Notes: generated by a model not told the origin, from the sequence alone. A stretch of 64,000 nucleotides of DNA from Synaphobranchus kaupii (GCA_029718625.1 CM056387.1:35243409-35307408), one strand, 5' to 3'. Positions 11,557 to 23,405 are shown, numbered from the stretch's first letter. Made by a program: numbers and translations.

Positions 11557-11781
11557 TACAGTGTAGAAAAAGAGAAGTGAGAAACGTGTCCACAGTTGGG
11601 CCCAAAAGCACATCTGCCTGCATGCTGCATAAACAGTGTAAATATTAAATACTGTAAAATAAAGCTAATTTAGCTCATTGATCTGGGATGTGGCTGTGGA
11701 GGATTCTGCATCATCAGCCTTGCGTTTCACACTGATGCAGTTTCTCTGGAGGCTCTGTCTCCTGTCCAACCAAACGCTACA
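11557..11781. other. Unassigned spacer
   Basis: No feature recognised between two arrays. Confidence 0.4.
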
Positions 11782-11881
11782 CCGATGCTATGCTAGCACC
11801 GATGCTACGCTAGTGCCGATGCTACGCTAGCACCGATGCTACGCTAGTGCCGATGCTACGCTAGCACCGATGCTACGCTAG
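11782..11881. repeat. 17-bp minisatellite, ~6 copies
   Basis: GATGCTACGCTAGCACC alternates with GATGCTACGCTAGTGCC, a two-unit higher-order pattern of 34 bp. Confidence 0.94.
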
Positions 11882-12493
11882 TGGGGAGCAGGGCTGGAGT
11901 GCCGTCATTCCCAAAGGTGATTACAGCGGAAAATCTCAAAACACAATCAGCTAAGAGTGGAATGACGCAGGCAACGGCACCCAAAGTAAGAACAAGGCCG
12001 CCGCTCTGAGAGAGCTCACTGAGCTCTGCATTTCAAACTTGGGCTGCATGTTTGGAATGAACATTGGAACTTGATGAAGAAGATATTTCCATATTTTTGA
12101 TTTGATATTTAGATGATATTTAGAAAGTTATTACGTTCTCTGTTCTCCTGTCTGTCCCCCCCCCCCCCCCCCCCCATACGTGGAATACATTATTTCCATT
12201 GAGTCCTCATTTGGACCCTTATGGAGAATGCGGCTGGGCGTTGTGTGGGACACCTGCTTTAAAAGCCCTTAATGGGACTTTGTACCGTCTCACTGTTGAT
12301 TCTACACCCTCCTCATTACACCCTGCTTTTAAGCAGCACTGTACATTCAACATAATGCAACCTGAGGAGCCGTAAAACTTCACTGCTCTGCTGCGAGAGG
12401 TGAGGATGATGTACAGCTAAATCAGCCTGAATCAGAGCAGTCATGTTAGTCACCCTGCATGGCCTGACTACATCAAAACTTCTCTGACACCCC
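11882..12493. other. Unassigned spacer with C20 run
   Basis: No coding potential. A 20-base poly-C run lies at 12,156-12,175. Confidence 0.5.
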
Positions 12494-13000
12494 AGTCTGG
12501 TATCTGTTAAGGCTCTGTTCTAGTGCATGGATGGGCTCTATGGTCTGGTATCTGTTAAGGCTCTGTTCTAGTGCATGGATGGGCTCTATGGTCTGGTATC
12601 TGTTAAGGCTCTGTTCTAGTGCATGGATGGGCTCTATGGTCTGGTATCTGTTAAGGCTCTGCTCTAGTGCATGGATGGGCCCCACAGTGTGGTTTCTGTT
12701 AAGGCTCTGTTCTAGTGCATGGATGGGCCCCACAGTGTGGTTTCTGTTAAGGCTCTGCTCTAGTGCATGGATGGGCCCCACAGTGTGGTTTCTGTTAAGG
12801 CTCTGCTCTAGTGCATGGATGGGCCCCACAGTGTGGTTTCTGTTAAGGCTCTGCTCTAGTGCATGGATGGGCTCTATGATCTGGTATCTGTTAAGGCTCT
12901 GTTCTAGTGCATGGATGGATGGGCTCTATGGTCTGGTATTTGTTAAGGCTCTGCTCTAGTGCATGGATGGGCCCCACAGTCTGGTATCTGTTAAGGCACT
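12494..13000. repeat. 48-bp minisatellite, ~10.5 copies
   Basis: Unit includes CTGGTATCTGTTAAGGCTCT and CTAGTGCATGGATGGG. Two subtypes, CTCTATGG and CCCCACAGTG, are grouped in runs. The period is a multiple of three, so both strands read open (142 and 118 codons); these are not genes. It joins the next array without a gap. Confidence 0.96.
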
Positions 13001-13380
13001 GTTCTGCATAGTGATGGGAGGGTTTTAATTGGTCGGCTGTTCTGCATAGTGATGGGAGGGTTTTAATTGGTCGGCTGTTCTGCATAGTGATGGGAGGGTT
13101 TTAATTGGTCGGCTGTTCTGCATAGTGATGGGAGGGTTTTAATTGGTCGGCTGTTCTGCATAGTGATGGGAGGGTTTTAATTAGTCGGCTGTTCTGCATA
13201 GTGATGGGAGGGTTTTAATTGGTCGGCTGTTCTGCATAGTGATGGGAGGGTTTTAATTGGTCGGCTGTTCTGCATAGTGATGGGAGGGTTTTAATTGGTC
13301 GGCTGTTCTGCATAGTGATGGGAGGGTTTTAATTGGTCGGCTGTTCTGCATAGTGATGGGAGGGTTTTAATTGGTCGGCT
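13001..13380. repeat. 38-bp minisatellite, exactly 10 copies
   Basis: Unit begins GTTCTGCATAGTGATGGGAG and ends GGTCGGCT. Copies are identical except one (AATTAGTC). The left junction is seamless from the 48-bp array through GTTAAGGCACTGTTCTGCAT. Confidence 0.97.
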
Positions 13381-13972
13381 TGATGGACCCTCACTCATCG
13401 TTTGTTGAGCTGCACAAGAAGCTTCTTCTTCCTCAGACTAATTTCTGTATGAGCAAAATTACATATGCTGAGTAAAAATTTTTATGTCAAGACCACTGCA
13501 TTGTTCACCCTCCTACAGGGACAGTGTATGGCCTGAAGCGCCAATATTAGTGAGCACACAGCTTCTCATCTTTCCATGCAAAAGCACAGTCATGGCTTTA
13601 CCTGCATGGACCCCTAACCCTAACCCATTCTCTTCACATTGTTTTAATTCACATTGTGCGCTAATTAATTAGAAAAGAGAAACTCCAAAATATTTTTTTT
13701 CCCCTTAGTTATTTTCCAAGGCAGATGTTACACGCTGTCATAGGAGCATCGTTATTGTTTAAGCTCTGTTCAAAACTTAGATTCAAATTCAAACTCCAGT
13801 TCTCTGCGGGAAAGTGGAGGGCTGAGGGTAGCATTCAGTAAAAGATAACATATATAGATTCTAAACGGACTTACAGCAGAAAGGAATTCTGGATAGACAT
13901 TTTGCAGGATGGCTAGACCCGGGCCCAGCTGGGGCTTTAATGTACCCCAATTGTACTTCAATTCGTAGCTGC

Positions 13973-13973
<1 letters not shown>
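13381..13973. other. Unassigned spacer
   Basis: About 590 bp, no gene or element recognised. CCCTAACCCTAACCC (13,612-13,626) is a short telomere-like patch. Confidence 0.45.

Positions 13974-14020
<47 letters not shown>
13974..14020. repeat. (TG)n microsatellite
   Basis: About 23 perfect dinucleotides. Confidence 0.97.
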
Positions 14021-14021
<1 letters not shown>

Positions 14022-14247
14022 ATCCACCAGTTTCACATGCGTCAATCCAGCGCAGGCTGGTCACAGCAGACTGTCTGCCAAAGGCTCGTGGAGCACGGCT
14101 GTGGGGCATTAAAACTGTCCTCCCGACACGGGACGCTACAATTTAACAGGCTTTCATAGTCTGCCCAAACCAATGAAAAATCAGTCAGCCCAAATCACTT
14201 AAAAATCACACTTCTACGCTAAGTGGACAATAATACAACCCCAGGTG
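14021..14247. other. Unassigned spacer
   Basis: No feature recognised. ATCAGTCAGCCCAAATCACTT suggests a short degenerate duplication of CCCAAACCA/CCCAAATCA. Confidence 0.35.
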
Positions 14248-14549
14248 CAGCACATGGGTTAACTGCACGCTAAAGCAGATAGCACATGGGTTAACTGCAC
14301 GCTAAAGCAGATAGCACATGGGTTAACTGCACGCTAAAGCAGATAGCACATGGGTTAACTGCACGCTAAAGCAGATAGCACATGGGTTAACTGCACGCTA
14401 AAGCAGATAGCACATGGGTTAACTGCACGCTAAAGCAGATAGCACATGGGTTAACTGCACGCTAAAGCAGATAGCACATGGGTTAACTGCACGCTAAAGC
14501 AGATAGCACATGGGTTAACTGCACGCTAAAGCAGATAGCACATGGGTTA
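14248..14549. repeat. 32-bp minisatellite, ~9.4 identical copies
   Basis: Unit begins GCACATGGGTTAACTGCACG and ends CTAAAGCAGATA. I see no substitution between copies, which implies recent expansion or strong homogenisation. Confidence 0.97.
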
Positions 14550-14807
14550 CGTCTGAAGGGAAATCAATAGCGCTACATGTTTATTTCCACTGGTGAATAT
14601 TGTGTGCATTTTGGGTTTCATGCAAAGCAAACCACGTTTTAACAAAATAATAATACAATATTTACAAATGAAATTTACATTCCTCCATATTCATCACATG
14701 AACGTACATTATGACATTCATGGCTTTTTATGGAGCTAATTATAAACCAAGGCACAAAGCATGGTGACAATCTAAACTACACAGCCATATACCTAAAAAC
14801 CACTGAT

Positions 14808-14810
<3 letters not shown>
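14550..14810. other. Unassigned spacer
   Basis: AT-rich, no feature recognised. Confidence 0.4.
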
Positions 14811-14858
<48 letters not shown>

Positions 14859-14932
14859 CGTGCGTGCATGTTAGTATGTGTGTGTGTGTGTGCATGTTAG
14901 TATGTGTGTGTGTGTGTGTGTGCATGTTAGTA

Positions 14933-14972
<40 letters not shown>

Positions 14973-15057
14973 GTATGTGTGTGCATGTTAGTGTGTGTGT
15001 GTGTGTGTGTTAGTATGTATGTATGTATGTGTGTGTGTGTGTGTGTGCATGTTAGTA

Positions 15058-15089
<32 letters not shown>

Positions 15090-15093
15090 CATG

Positions 15094-15130
<37 letters not shown>

Positions 15131-15275
15131 TGTATGTGTGCGCATGTTAGTATGTATGTATGTATGTATGTGTGTTGTATGTGTGTGCATGTTAGTATGT
15201 GTGTGTGTGTGTGTGTGTGTGTGCATGTTAGTATGTATGTATGTGTGTGTGTGTTGTATGTGTGTGTGCATGTTA

Positions 15276-15332
<57 letters not shown>

Positions 15333-15376
15333 TTAGTATGTATGTATGTATGTGTGTTGTATGTGTGTGCATGTTA

Positions 15377-15417
<41 letters not shown>

Positions 15418-15501
15418 TTAGTATGTATGTATGTATGTATGTGTGTGCATGTTAGTATGTATGTATGTGTGTGTGTGTGTTGTATGTGTGTGTGCATGTT
15501 A

Positions 15502-15544
<43 letters not shown>

Positions 15545-15785
15545 GTATGTGTGTGCATGTTAGTATGTGTGTGCGTGTGCATGTTAGTATGTATGTGTGT
15601 GTGTTGTATGTGTGTGTGTGTGCATGTTAGTATGTGTGTGTGTGTGTGTTGTATGTGTGCGCATGTTAGTATGTATGTATGTATGTGTGTTGTATGTGTG
15701 TGCATGTTAGTATGTGTGTGTGTGTGCATGTTAGTATGTATGTATGTGTGTGTGTGTGTTGTATGTGTGTGTGTGCATGTTAGTA

Positions 15786-15836
<51 letters not shown>

Positions 15837-15855
15837 GTGTGTGTGCATGTTAGTA

Positions 15856-15893
<38 letters not shown>

Positions 15894-15902
15894 TGCATGT
15901 TA

Positions 15903-15942
<40 letters not shown>

Positions 15943-15990
15943 ATGTTAGTATGTGTGTATGTATGTGAGTGTGTGTGTATGTTAGTTGTA
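14811..15990. repeat. 1.2-kb compound (TG)n/(TATG)n array
   Basis: Long TG runs are punctuated by GCATGTTAGTATG blocks and short (GTAT)n and GTTGTATG segments at irregular intervals of about 25-70 bp. It is almost entirely alternating purine-pyrimidine. Many Cys/Val or His/Thr frames are open on both strands; none is a gene. Confidence 0.97.
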
Positions 15991-16224
15991 ATGAGTGTAT
16001 TTGTGTGGGGGGAAAAAAACACTTTTCCCTTTTTCTCTGCGGTGGATGCACTGTATGTAAATAATTTGGTAAAAGCCATTAGGGCTGTTTGCTGGAATCT
16101 TGCTGCCTCTTTGCCAGCAGATAGTGCTCTCCTCCAGGGAAGTCTATTTTTAGAGCCACATCTATCTCTGCAACAGCCGAGTGCGAGCAGCGTTCTCCTG
16201 GTTGAGTGTAGTCCTGCTCTAAGT
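15991..16224. other. Unassigned spacer
   Basis: About 230 bp of complex sequence, no recognised motif. Confidence 0.4.
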
Positions 16225-16623
16225 CCTACAGACTTAATGTTATCTGCGTGTAATTGTGCTCTCACACCTAGACAATGTTATCTGTGTGTAATTGTGCTCT
16301 CACACCTACAGACTTAATGTTATGGGTGTGTAATCGTGCTCACACCTACAGACTTAATGTTATCTGTGTGTAATCATGCTCTCACACCTACAGACTTAAT
16401 GTTATGGGTGTGTAATCGTGCTCTCACACCTACAGACTTAATGTTATCTGTGTGTAATCGTGCTCACACCTACAGACTTAATGTTATCTGTGTGTAATCG
16501 TGCTCACACCTACAGACTTAATGTTATCTGTGTGTAATCGTGCTCACACCTACAGACTTAATGTTATGGGTGTGTAATCGTGCTCTCACACCTACAGACT
16601 TAATGTTATCTGTGTGTAATCGT
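16225..16623. repeat. 40/42-bp minisatellite, ~10 copies
   Basis: Unit includes ACAGACTTAATGTTAT, then CTGTGTGTAATCGTGCT or GGGTGTGTAATCGTGCT. CTCA/CTCTCA length variants alternate. Confidence 0.94.
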
Positions 16624-17085
16624 ATTTTTTTTAAAGATATTAAATGGCCCTTTCCTGGCTTTTTTGCATTTTATTTGGAACGTAGATAGTGCGTGTATAC
16701 GTGCTAGAACTGTCATTTTGAGACCGTTTTATCTGCCCTATGGAAGTGAATGGAGAGTGATAAATACCCTATTCTGGATTATCACCCCAGGGGAGCACAG
16801 AGCAACTAACGAACATATTTCGCCACCATTTGGACTCATATCATGACCAGGTTACTACAGAACCCAAAGTTCTACCAAAGTTCAGTCGTGCTTTAATGTT
16901 ATCTTTGTATAATCGCACTCACAGACCTACAGACTTAATGTTATCCGTGTGCAATCGTGCTTTGGATGGCAGAAGGGGTGTTTTGGCTGGGCTCTTGCGT
17001 CATGCTGGGATTTTAATCTACTGACACATTTCTGAGAGAGCGGGGTACACCTTCACACCTGGTTCAGGCCCCGGGGCCACGATAC
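16624..17085. other. Spacer with two outlying 40-bp units
   Basis: No gene. Diverged units of the preceding array (TTAATGTTATCTTTGTATAA and ACTTAATGTTATCCGTGTG) reappear at about 16,891-16,962 after a 265-bp gap. Confidence 0.7.
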
Positions 17086-17756
17086 CTGCTCTGGTTACAG
17101 TACAGCTTCCTGATCCCAGGGGCCAGGATATCACACCTGCTCTGGTTACAGTACAGCTTCCTGATCCCGGGGGCCACAATATCACACCTGCTCCGGTTAC
17201 AGTACAGCTTCCTGATCCCGGGGGCCACAATATCACACCTGCTCTGGTTACAGTACAGCTTCATGATCCCGGGGGCCACAATATCACACCTGCTCCGGTT
17301 ACAGTACAGCTTCCTGATCCCGGGGGCCACAATATCACACCTGCTCCGGTTACAGTACAGCTTCCTGATCCCGGGGGCCACAATATCACACCTGCTCTGG
17401 TTACAGTACAGCTTCATGATCCCGGGGGCCACAATATCACACCTGCTCTGGTTACAGTACAGCTTCATGATCCCGGGGGCCACAATATCACACCTGCTCC
17501 GGTTACAGTACAGCTTCCTGATCCCAGGGGCCAGGATATCACACCTGCTCTGGTTACAGTACAGCTTCCTGATCCCGGGGGCCACAATATCACACCTGCT
17601 CTGGTTACAGTACAGCTTCATGATCCCGGGGGCCACAATATCACACCTGCTCTGGTTACAGTACAGCTTCATGATCCCGGGGGCCACAATATCACACCTG
17701 CTCTGGTTACAGTACAGCTTCATGATCCCGGGGGCCACACACAATATCACACCTGC
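17086..17756. repeat. 51-bp minisatellite, ~13 copies
   Basis: Unit includes CCTGCTCTGGTTACAGTACA and GATCCCGGGGGCCAC. The CTTCCTGATC/CTTCATGATC and CTCTGG/CTCCGG variants are arranged in blocks. The 17-codon period leaves both strands open (260 and 167 codons); not coding. Confidence 0.97.
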
Positions 17757-18320
17757 AGCTACATGATCTCTATACCTCATAACCTTGTCATCTGAAGAAG
17801 GCCTGGGGAAAAAATGATTCACTGTATCTTGGCAACGGCAAAGCAAAGTGCTTACTCAGGTGTATGCAGGGCATCAGGAGTACTGACCGGGATTCAGTGC
17901 CTTTTTCACTCATAATGGGAAAGGCTTAGGGTATGAACAGGGAACAGCGGATCCAAGATTAGCCCGATAGGGGCTCTCACTGGGACCTGCAGGAACCTCC
18001 CTCGCCGGTCAGTAAATGGTTAACAGGATGTTGGTTTCAGGACTAGGAGACAGGGGGACACTGGATATCCCCCACCGCCCCACCCTACCCCGTCCCTGCC
18101 ATGACCTCTCCTGCTTTTTCACAGCTCCACAGATGTGATACGCTCTCTGGGTAATGCTTAACAATGTGGATATAACATGGGAGAAAGGGGGTAGGAAGCA
18201 TAACAAGATTAAAGAGAGGGGGTACACTCTCACGCAAAGCATGAGGCTTTCATTACTCCAGCATTACGGGCCAAGGTCACCCCATCTTAATTCTCATAGC
18301 TGCGGCTGTACTTTCACTGC
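17757..18320. other. Unassigned spacer
   Basis: About 560 bp with no recognised gene or repeat. Confidence 0.45.
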
Positions 18321-18328
18321 CTATTCTC

Positions 18329-18863
18329 AACGTGGTCTCACGCGGACTTGTCACGTAGCGACGCTTCTGCCCAAGCGTCGCTATGTGACGCCAAAGGTAG
18401 CCTTTTGTGTCGTATATTGACGCAGCCTTTTGCGTCGTATATTGACGGTTGTGGCCACATAATTTGTCTTTGGTTGTGGCACTTCAATATTATGCTTTTT
18501 TATGCTTTTTTTTTCTTCATCTGATAGAGAGTTACGTGAACTCTTGTGGTCGGGCTCGCCCACTATCTTAACAGTTCGGGCATGAGCCCGAGTTACATGA
18601 ACTCCTGTGAGGTTATGTTTAGGGGTTGGGGGTGGGGTACGGGAATCACAAACTCAGAAAGATCTCCGCGCACACGGCGAAGACTGAGCGGGCATGCTCG
18701 CAGTCGGTTATCATGAGCAAAGCCTTTGCCATAGTAGGATTCGTAAATTCGAGACGAGTGCGTCAAATAATGACGCAAAAGGCCTCCTTCTGCGTCTAAA
18801 GGATGACGCCGTAGGAGCTGCCCAAGCGTCGCTATGTGACGACTTGGGAGTGAGACCAGGCTG
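18329..18863. mobile_element. 535-bp palindromic hAT-like MITE with 8-bp target duplication
   Basis: Flanked by CTATTCTC at 18,321-18,328 and 18,864-18,871. The ends contain TGGTCTCAC (left) and GTGAGACCA (right). Subterminal GCCCAAGCGTCGCTATGTGACG (near 18,370) matches the right side and its own reverse complement nearby (GTAGCGACGCTT). TGACGC/GCGTCA words recur throughout both arms. An 8-bp duplication and short inverted ends fit hAT; no transposase is present. Confidence 0.75.
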
Positions 18864-18871
18864 CTATTCTC

Positions 18872-19180
18872 CCTGATGCTTTAGTCAACCAGGCGCCCTC
18901 TGGTGGCATCTTCCTGCAATACAGCCATGCTCAGCCATGTAGAAAATTCTTTAGCAAAAAATCGTGAAACACGCTGCAGGGATTGAATTGGCCTTTTTTT
19001 AGCTGGATTCAGAGGTTCTGGATGTGCTTTTTTTCTTGGGAAGAAACACAGGAGTGAAGCGAGGGTTCAAAGAGGAGGAAGCACCTCTTACTGTGTCACA
19101 TTCTCAGTGATCTGCATCAAATTTCCCTGCCATCAAAAGAGCCTAAATGTTAAATATACATTTGATCCAGGGCTGCAGGC
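18872..19180. other. Unassigned spacer
   Basis: About 310 bp, no recognised feature. Confidence 0.45.
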
Positions 19181-19810
19181 CATTCATAGTGCATATAATA
19201 ATGATATTACTGCATACAGTGCAGACAGGTCTGACCCTAAGCACTGGTCCTGGTACAGCCGAGGGTTGTACATTCATAGTGCATATAATAATGATATTAC
19301 TGCATACAGTGCAGACAGGTCTGACCCTAAGCACTGGTCCTGGTACAGCCGAGGGTTGTACATTCATAGTGCATATAATAATGATATTACTGCATACAGT
19401 GCAGACAGGTCTGACCCTAAGCACTGGTCCTGGTACAGCCGAGGGTTGTACATTCATAGTGCATATAATAATGATATTACTGCATACAGTGCAGACAGGT
19501 CTGACCCTAAGCACTGGTCCTGGTACAGCCGAGGGTTGTACATTCATAGTGCATATAATAATGATATTACTGCATGCAGTGCAGACAGGTCTGACCCTAA
19601 GCACTGGTCCTGGTACAGCCGAGGGTTGTACATTCATAGTGCATATAATAATGATATTACTGCATACAGTGCAGACAGGTCTGACCCTAAGCACTGGTCC
19701 TGGTACAGCCGAGGGTTGTACATTCATAGTGCATATAATAATGATATTACTGCATACAGTGCAGACAGGTCTGACCCTAAGCACTGGTCCTGGTACAGCC
19801 GAGGGTTGTA
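19181..19810. repeat. 90-bp minisatellite, exactly 7 copies
   Basis: Unit begins CATTCATAGTGCATATAATA and ends GAGGGTTGTA. Only one substitution is visible (TGCATGCAGT near 19,572). The 30-codon period leaves three frames open (241, 242 and, on minus, 213 codons), which are artefacts. Confidence 0.98.
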
Positions 19811-20433
19811 TAAGCCGTCCCAGGATCAGTGACTATAAGGCAGAATGTATTGTGACATCACAGAATGTACTGTGACATCACTGTATCTCCGGCACTGTCT
19901 TGCCACCACAGTGAGGTAACAGCGATCAAGGCCCATATTCATGCATTTTCAGGTAGCTATAGCAACCTCCCATGTCTGCCTTCCAATCAGGACGCCTGAA
20001 AGGAATCCTCAGCCTGTATCTGTGTGGAGACGACTCAGCTGTGTTCTCTACATCACCATTTCCATGGAAACAGAGCAGATGCTTGCTTCATCTCTGTCTC
20101 TAGCTGTGGAGGTTTGTTTGTTCCCTCCAAGGGAAAAACAAGCTACTCCTCTGAATGCAGCATCTGAAATTATTTTATGAATTAAATAGAATAGAATAAT
20201 ACAATATGTATCTGTACATATACACGTGTCAACAGAAGTTGTAGTCATAATGTATATGGCTCAGTGTTGTGAGACATAACAGGTCCCACATATATAGTAC
20301 AGTATTTATATGCTTAATTTCCGTGTTATAAATGCTAATGAATGAATATGTGTATAAGAAATACATGCCAATGGAATTTCATGTGTATCGTATATTTGTG
20401 TGTGGCGTGTGCATAGATGAATTTATGTATATA
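19811..20433. other. Unassigned spacer
   Basis: About 620 bp; no gene supported. A short GACATCACAGAATGTA(T/C)TGT duplication lies near 19,845-19,880. Confidence 0.45.
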
Positions 20434-20940
20434 CAGTGGGCACCATAATTTATTGGACACTGTACTCTAGCAGTTTGAGTTTGAAAGGATACAATGACAA
20501 TGAGGTTGAAGTGCTTTAATTTGAGGGTATTTTCATCCATATCGGATGAACCGTTTAGAAATTATAGGACCTTTTGTACATAGTCCCCCCCCCCCCCCAT
20601 TTTCAGGGATCAAAAGATATTGGACAGTTTAACATAATGTAGAATAAAGTAATAATTTTTTAGATTTGGTTGCATCTCCTTTGCATGTCATGACTTCCTG
20701 ATGTCTGTGACCCAACAACATCAAAAGACTCTTGATATCTTATTTTCTGGTACTCCTGCAAGCGATACTATCCTCTCTGCATTTGAATGGATCTCTATGG
20801 GAAATGGTTCATCCAATATGGATGAAAATACCCTCAAATTAAAGCTGACAGTCTGCCCTTCAACCTCATTGTCATTATATCCTATCAAACTCAAAGTGCT
20901 AGAGTACAGAACCAAAATAACAAAAAAAAGTGTTATACAC
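20434..20940. mobile_element. Tc1/mariner-like MITE with long inverted repeats
   Basis: Begins CAGTGGGCACCATAAT after a TA. The left arm (TTTGAAAGGATACAATGACA, CTTTAATTTGAGGGTATTTT, CCATATCGGATGAACC) is mirrored on the right (GGTTCATCCAATATGG, AAAATACCCTCAAATTAAAG, TGTCATTATATCCTATCAAA). The right terminus is diverged. The interior, about 20,660-20,810, is shared with 5258-5366. A C14 run lies near 20,586. There is no intact transposase. Confidence 0.8.
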
Positions 20941-21414
20941 AGACATAATATACGTTTACATTCTTAAAATATATCCTTAGCATGCATAAATATGCATATA
21001 AATATGAGTTGTATGGAGGGGGGGTGTCAAACAGCACCAGCAATGAGTCTTTGATTCATATTTCACATGATCATCATTTACAGTTAATATTATTATTATA
21101 GAATAGATTCATAATAGTTATAGAACATTCAGTGCATATTGCAAGCCACAGACAACGTGGGCTCCTCACGAGAACTGTTCTTGCCACTGTCATTTCTTAA
21201 TCTGATGCTCTGGATTTTTAATATACAGGCACCAAAATGGGTTCCTGTAATAGCTCACTTACCATCAGTTCACATTTAAAGCACATAAAACTGCCCTTGT
21301 TCTATCAGGATAATGCACAGGCTTGAAGAATCACCCATTTCCCAAACTTGGCGTGGTCTTTGAGAAGAACAAGAGCCCCTCAAAGCAGGGAGATGCTTCA
21401 TATGTGAGCATCAG
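20941..21414. other. Unassigned AT-rich spacer
   Basis: No gene or recognised element; short TATGCATA/AAATATG repetition near 20,985-21,010. Confidence 0.45.
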
Positions 21415-21833
21415 TCCTCTAGTGTTCTTATTCTCTAGTGTCCTTATTCTCTAGTGTCCTTATCCTCTAGTGTCCTTATTCTCTAGTGTTCTTATTCTCT
21501 AGTGTCCTTATTCTCTAGTGTCCTTATTCTCTAGTGTCCTTATTCTCTAGTGTCCTTATTCTCTAGTGTCCTTATCCTCTAGTGTCCTTATCCTCTAGTG
21601 TTCTTATTCTCTAGTGTCCTTATTCTCTAGTGTCCTTATTCTCTAGTGTTCTTATTCTCTAGTGTTCTTATTCTCTAGTGTCCTTATTCTCTAGTGTCCT
21701 TATTCTCTAGTGTCCTTATTCTCTAGTGTCTTTATTCTCTAGTGTTCTTATTCTCTAGTGTCCTTATTCTCTAGTGTCCTTATTCTCTAGTGTCCTTATT
21801 CTCTAGTGTCCTTATTCTCTAGTGTCCTTATTC
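21415..21833. repeat. 16-bp minisatellite, ~26 copies
   Basis: Unit CTCTAGTGTCCTTATT with GTTCTT, GTCTTT and TATC variants; clean period of 16. Confidence 0.97.
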
Positions 21834-21893
21834 TGCCTTCCTTTCTGATCCTTCACTGTGGGCAAACAGCCCCTAATGACTGTGTATTACTTA

Positions 21894-22008
21894 CATTACA
21901 TTATAATTACATATTATAGCCCTAACACTCCCACATGGAACATAACCCTAACACTCCCACATGGAACATAACCCTAAAACTCCCATTACATTATAATTAC
22001 ATATTATA
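21894..22008. repeat. Outlying 26-bp units between AT-rich direct repeats
   Basis: About 2.5 units of the 26-bp satellite (ACTCCCACATGGAACATAAC) at 21,920-21,985 are bracketed by direct copies of ATTACATTATAATTACAT at 21,894 and 21,985. This is 2.5 kb away from the main array. Confidence 0.85.
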
Positions 22009-22066
22009 CCACCCTGTTCTGTCAGCATCACATGCTAATGAATTCACTAATTTACTGAATTTACTA

Positions 22067-23405
22067 ACTATTGTAGTATTCTCTAGGGAGTTTACAGCAA
22101 CGCTAACACTATTGATGTATTATCTATGGAGTTTACAGCAACGCTAACACTATTGAAGTATTATCTATGGAGTTTACAGCAACGCTAACACTATTGAAGT
22201 ATTATCTATGGAGTTTACAGCAACGCTAACACTATTGAAGTATTATCTATGGAGTTTACAGCAACGCTAACACTATTGATGTATTATCTATGGAGTTTAC
22301 AGCAACGCTAACACTATTGAAGTATTATCTATGGAGTTTACAGCAACGCTAACACTATTGAAGTATTATCTATGGAGTTTACAGCAACGCTAACACTATT
22401 GAAGTATTATCTATGGAGTTTACAGCAACGCTAACACTATTGATGTATTATCTATGGAGTTTACAGCAACGCTAACACTATTGAAGTATTATCTATGGAG
22501 TTTACAGCAACCCTAACACTATTGAAGTATTATCTATGGAGTTTACAGCAACCCTAACACTATTGAAGTATTATCTATGGAGTTTACAGCAACCCTAACA
22601 CTATTGAAGTATTATCTATGGAGTTTACAGCAACCCTAACACTATTGAAGTATTATCTATGGAGTTTACAGCAACAATAACACTATTGAAGTATTATCTA
22701 TGGAGTTTACAGCAACGCTAACACTATTGAAGTATTATCTATGGAGTTTACAGCAACGCTAACACTATTGAAGTATTATCTATGGAGTTTACAGCAACGC
22801 TAACACTATTGAAGTATTATCTATGGAGTTTACAGCAACGCTAACACTATTGATGTATTATCTATGGAGTTTACAGCAACGCTAACACTATTGAAGTATT
22901 ATCTATGGAGTTTACAGCAACCCTAACACTATTGAAGTATTATCTATGGAGTTTACAGCAACCCTAACACTATTGAAGTATTATCTATGGAGTTTACAGC
23001 AACCCTAACACTATTGAAGTATTATCTATGGAGTTTACAGCAACCCTAACACTATTGAAGTATTATCTATGGAGTTTACAGCAACAATAACACTATTGAA
23101 GTATTATCTATGGAGTTTACAGCAACGCTAACACTATTGAAGTATTATCTATGGAGTTTACAGCAACGCTAACACTATTGAAGTATTATCTATGGAGTTT
23201 ACAGCAACGCTAACACTATTGAAGTATTATCTATGGAGTTTACAGCAACGCTAACACTATTGATGTATTATCTATGGAGTTTACAGCAACCCTAACATTA
23301 TTGAAGTATTATCTATGGAGTTTACAGCAACGCTAACACTATGATGTATTATCTATGGAGTTTACAGCAACGCTAACACTATTGATATATTATCTATGGA
23401 GTTTA
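22067..23405. repeat. 41-bp minisatellite, ~32 copies, with 410-bp higher-order repeat
   Basis: Unit includes GTATTATCTATGGAGTTTAC and AGCAACGCTAACACTATTGA. The rare variant CAACAATAACAC occurs at 22,672 and again exactly 410 bp later, and its neighbours (four CAACCC units, then CAACGC units) repeat in the same order. A 10-unit block was therefore duplicated. Confidence 0.97.

Noticed and set aside
14740..16317. Cys/Val and His/Thr ORFs on both strands
   Set aside because: Translations of (TG)n/(CA)n.
19107..19875. Seven-fold 30-residue repeat protein
   Set aside because: Plus and minus frames are equally open and copies differ by a single base, which fits a recent DNA tandem duplication rather than a repeat protein under selection.
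19941..20180. 79-codon ORF
   Set aside because: Short, composition unremarkable, overlapped by an opposite-strand ORF of similar length.
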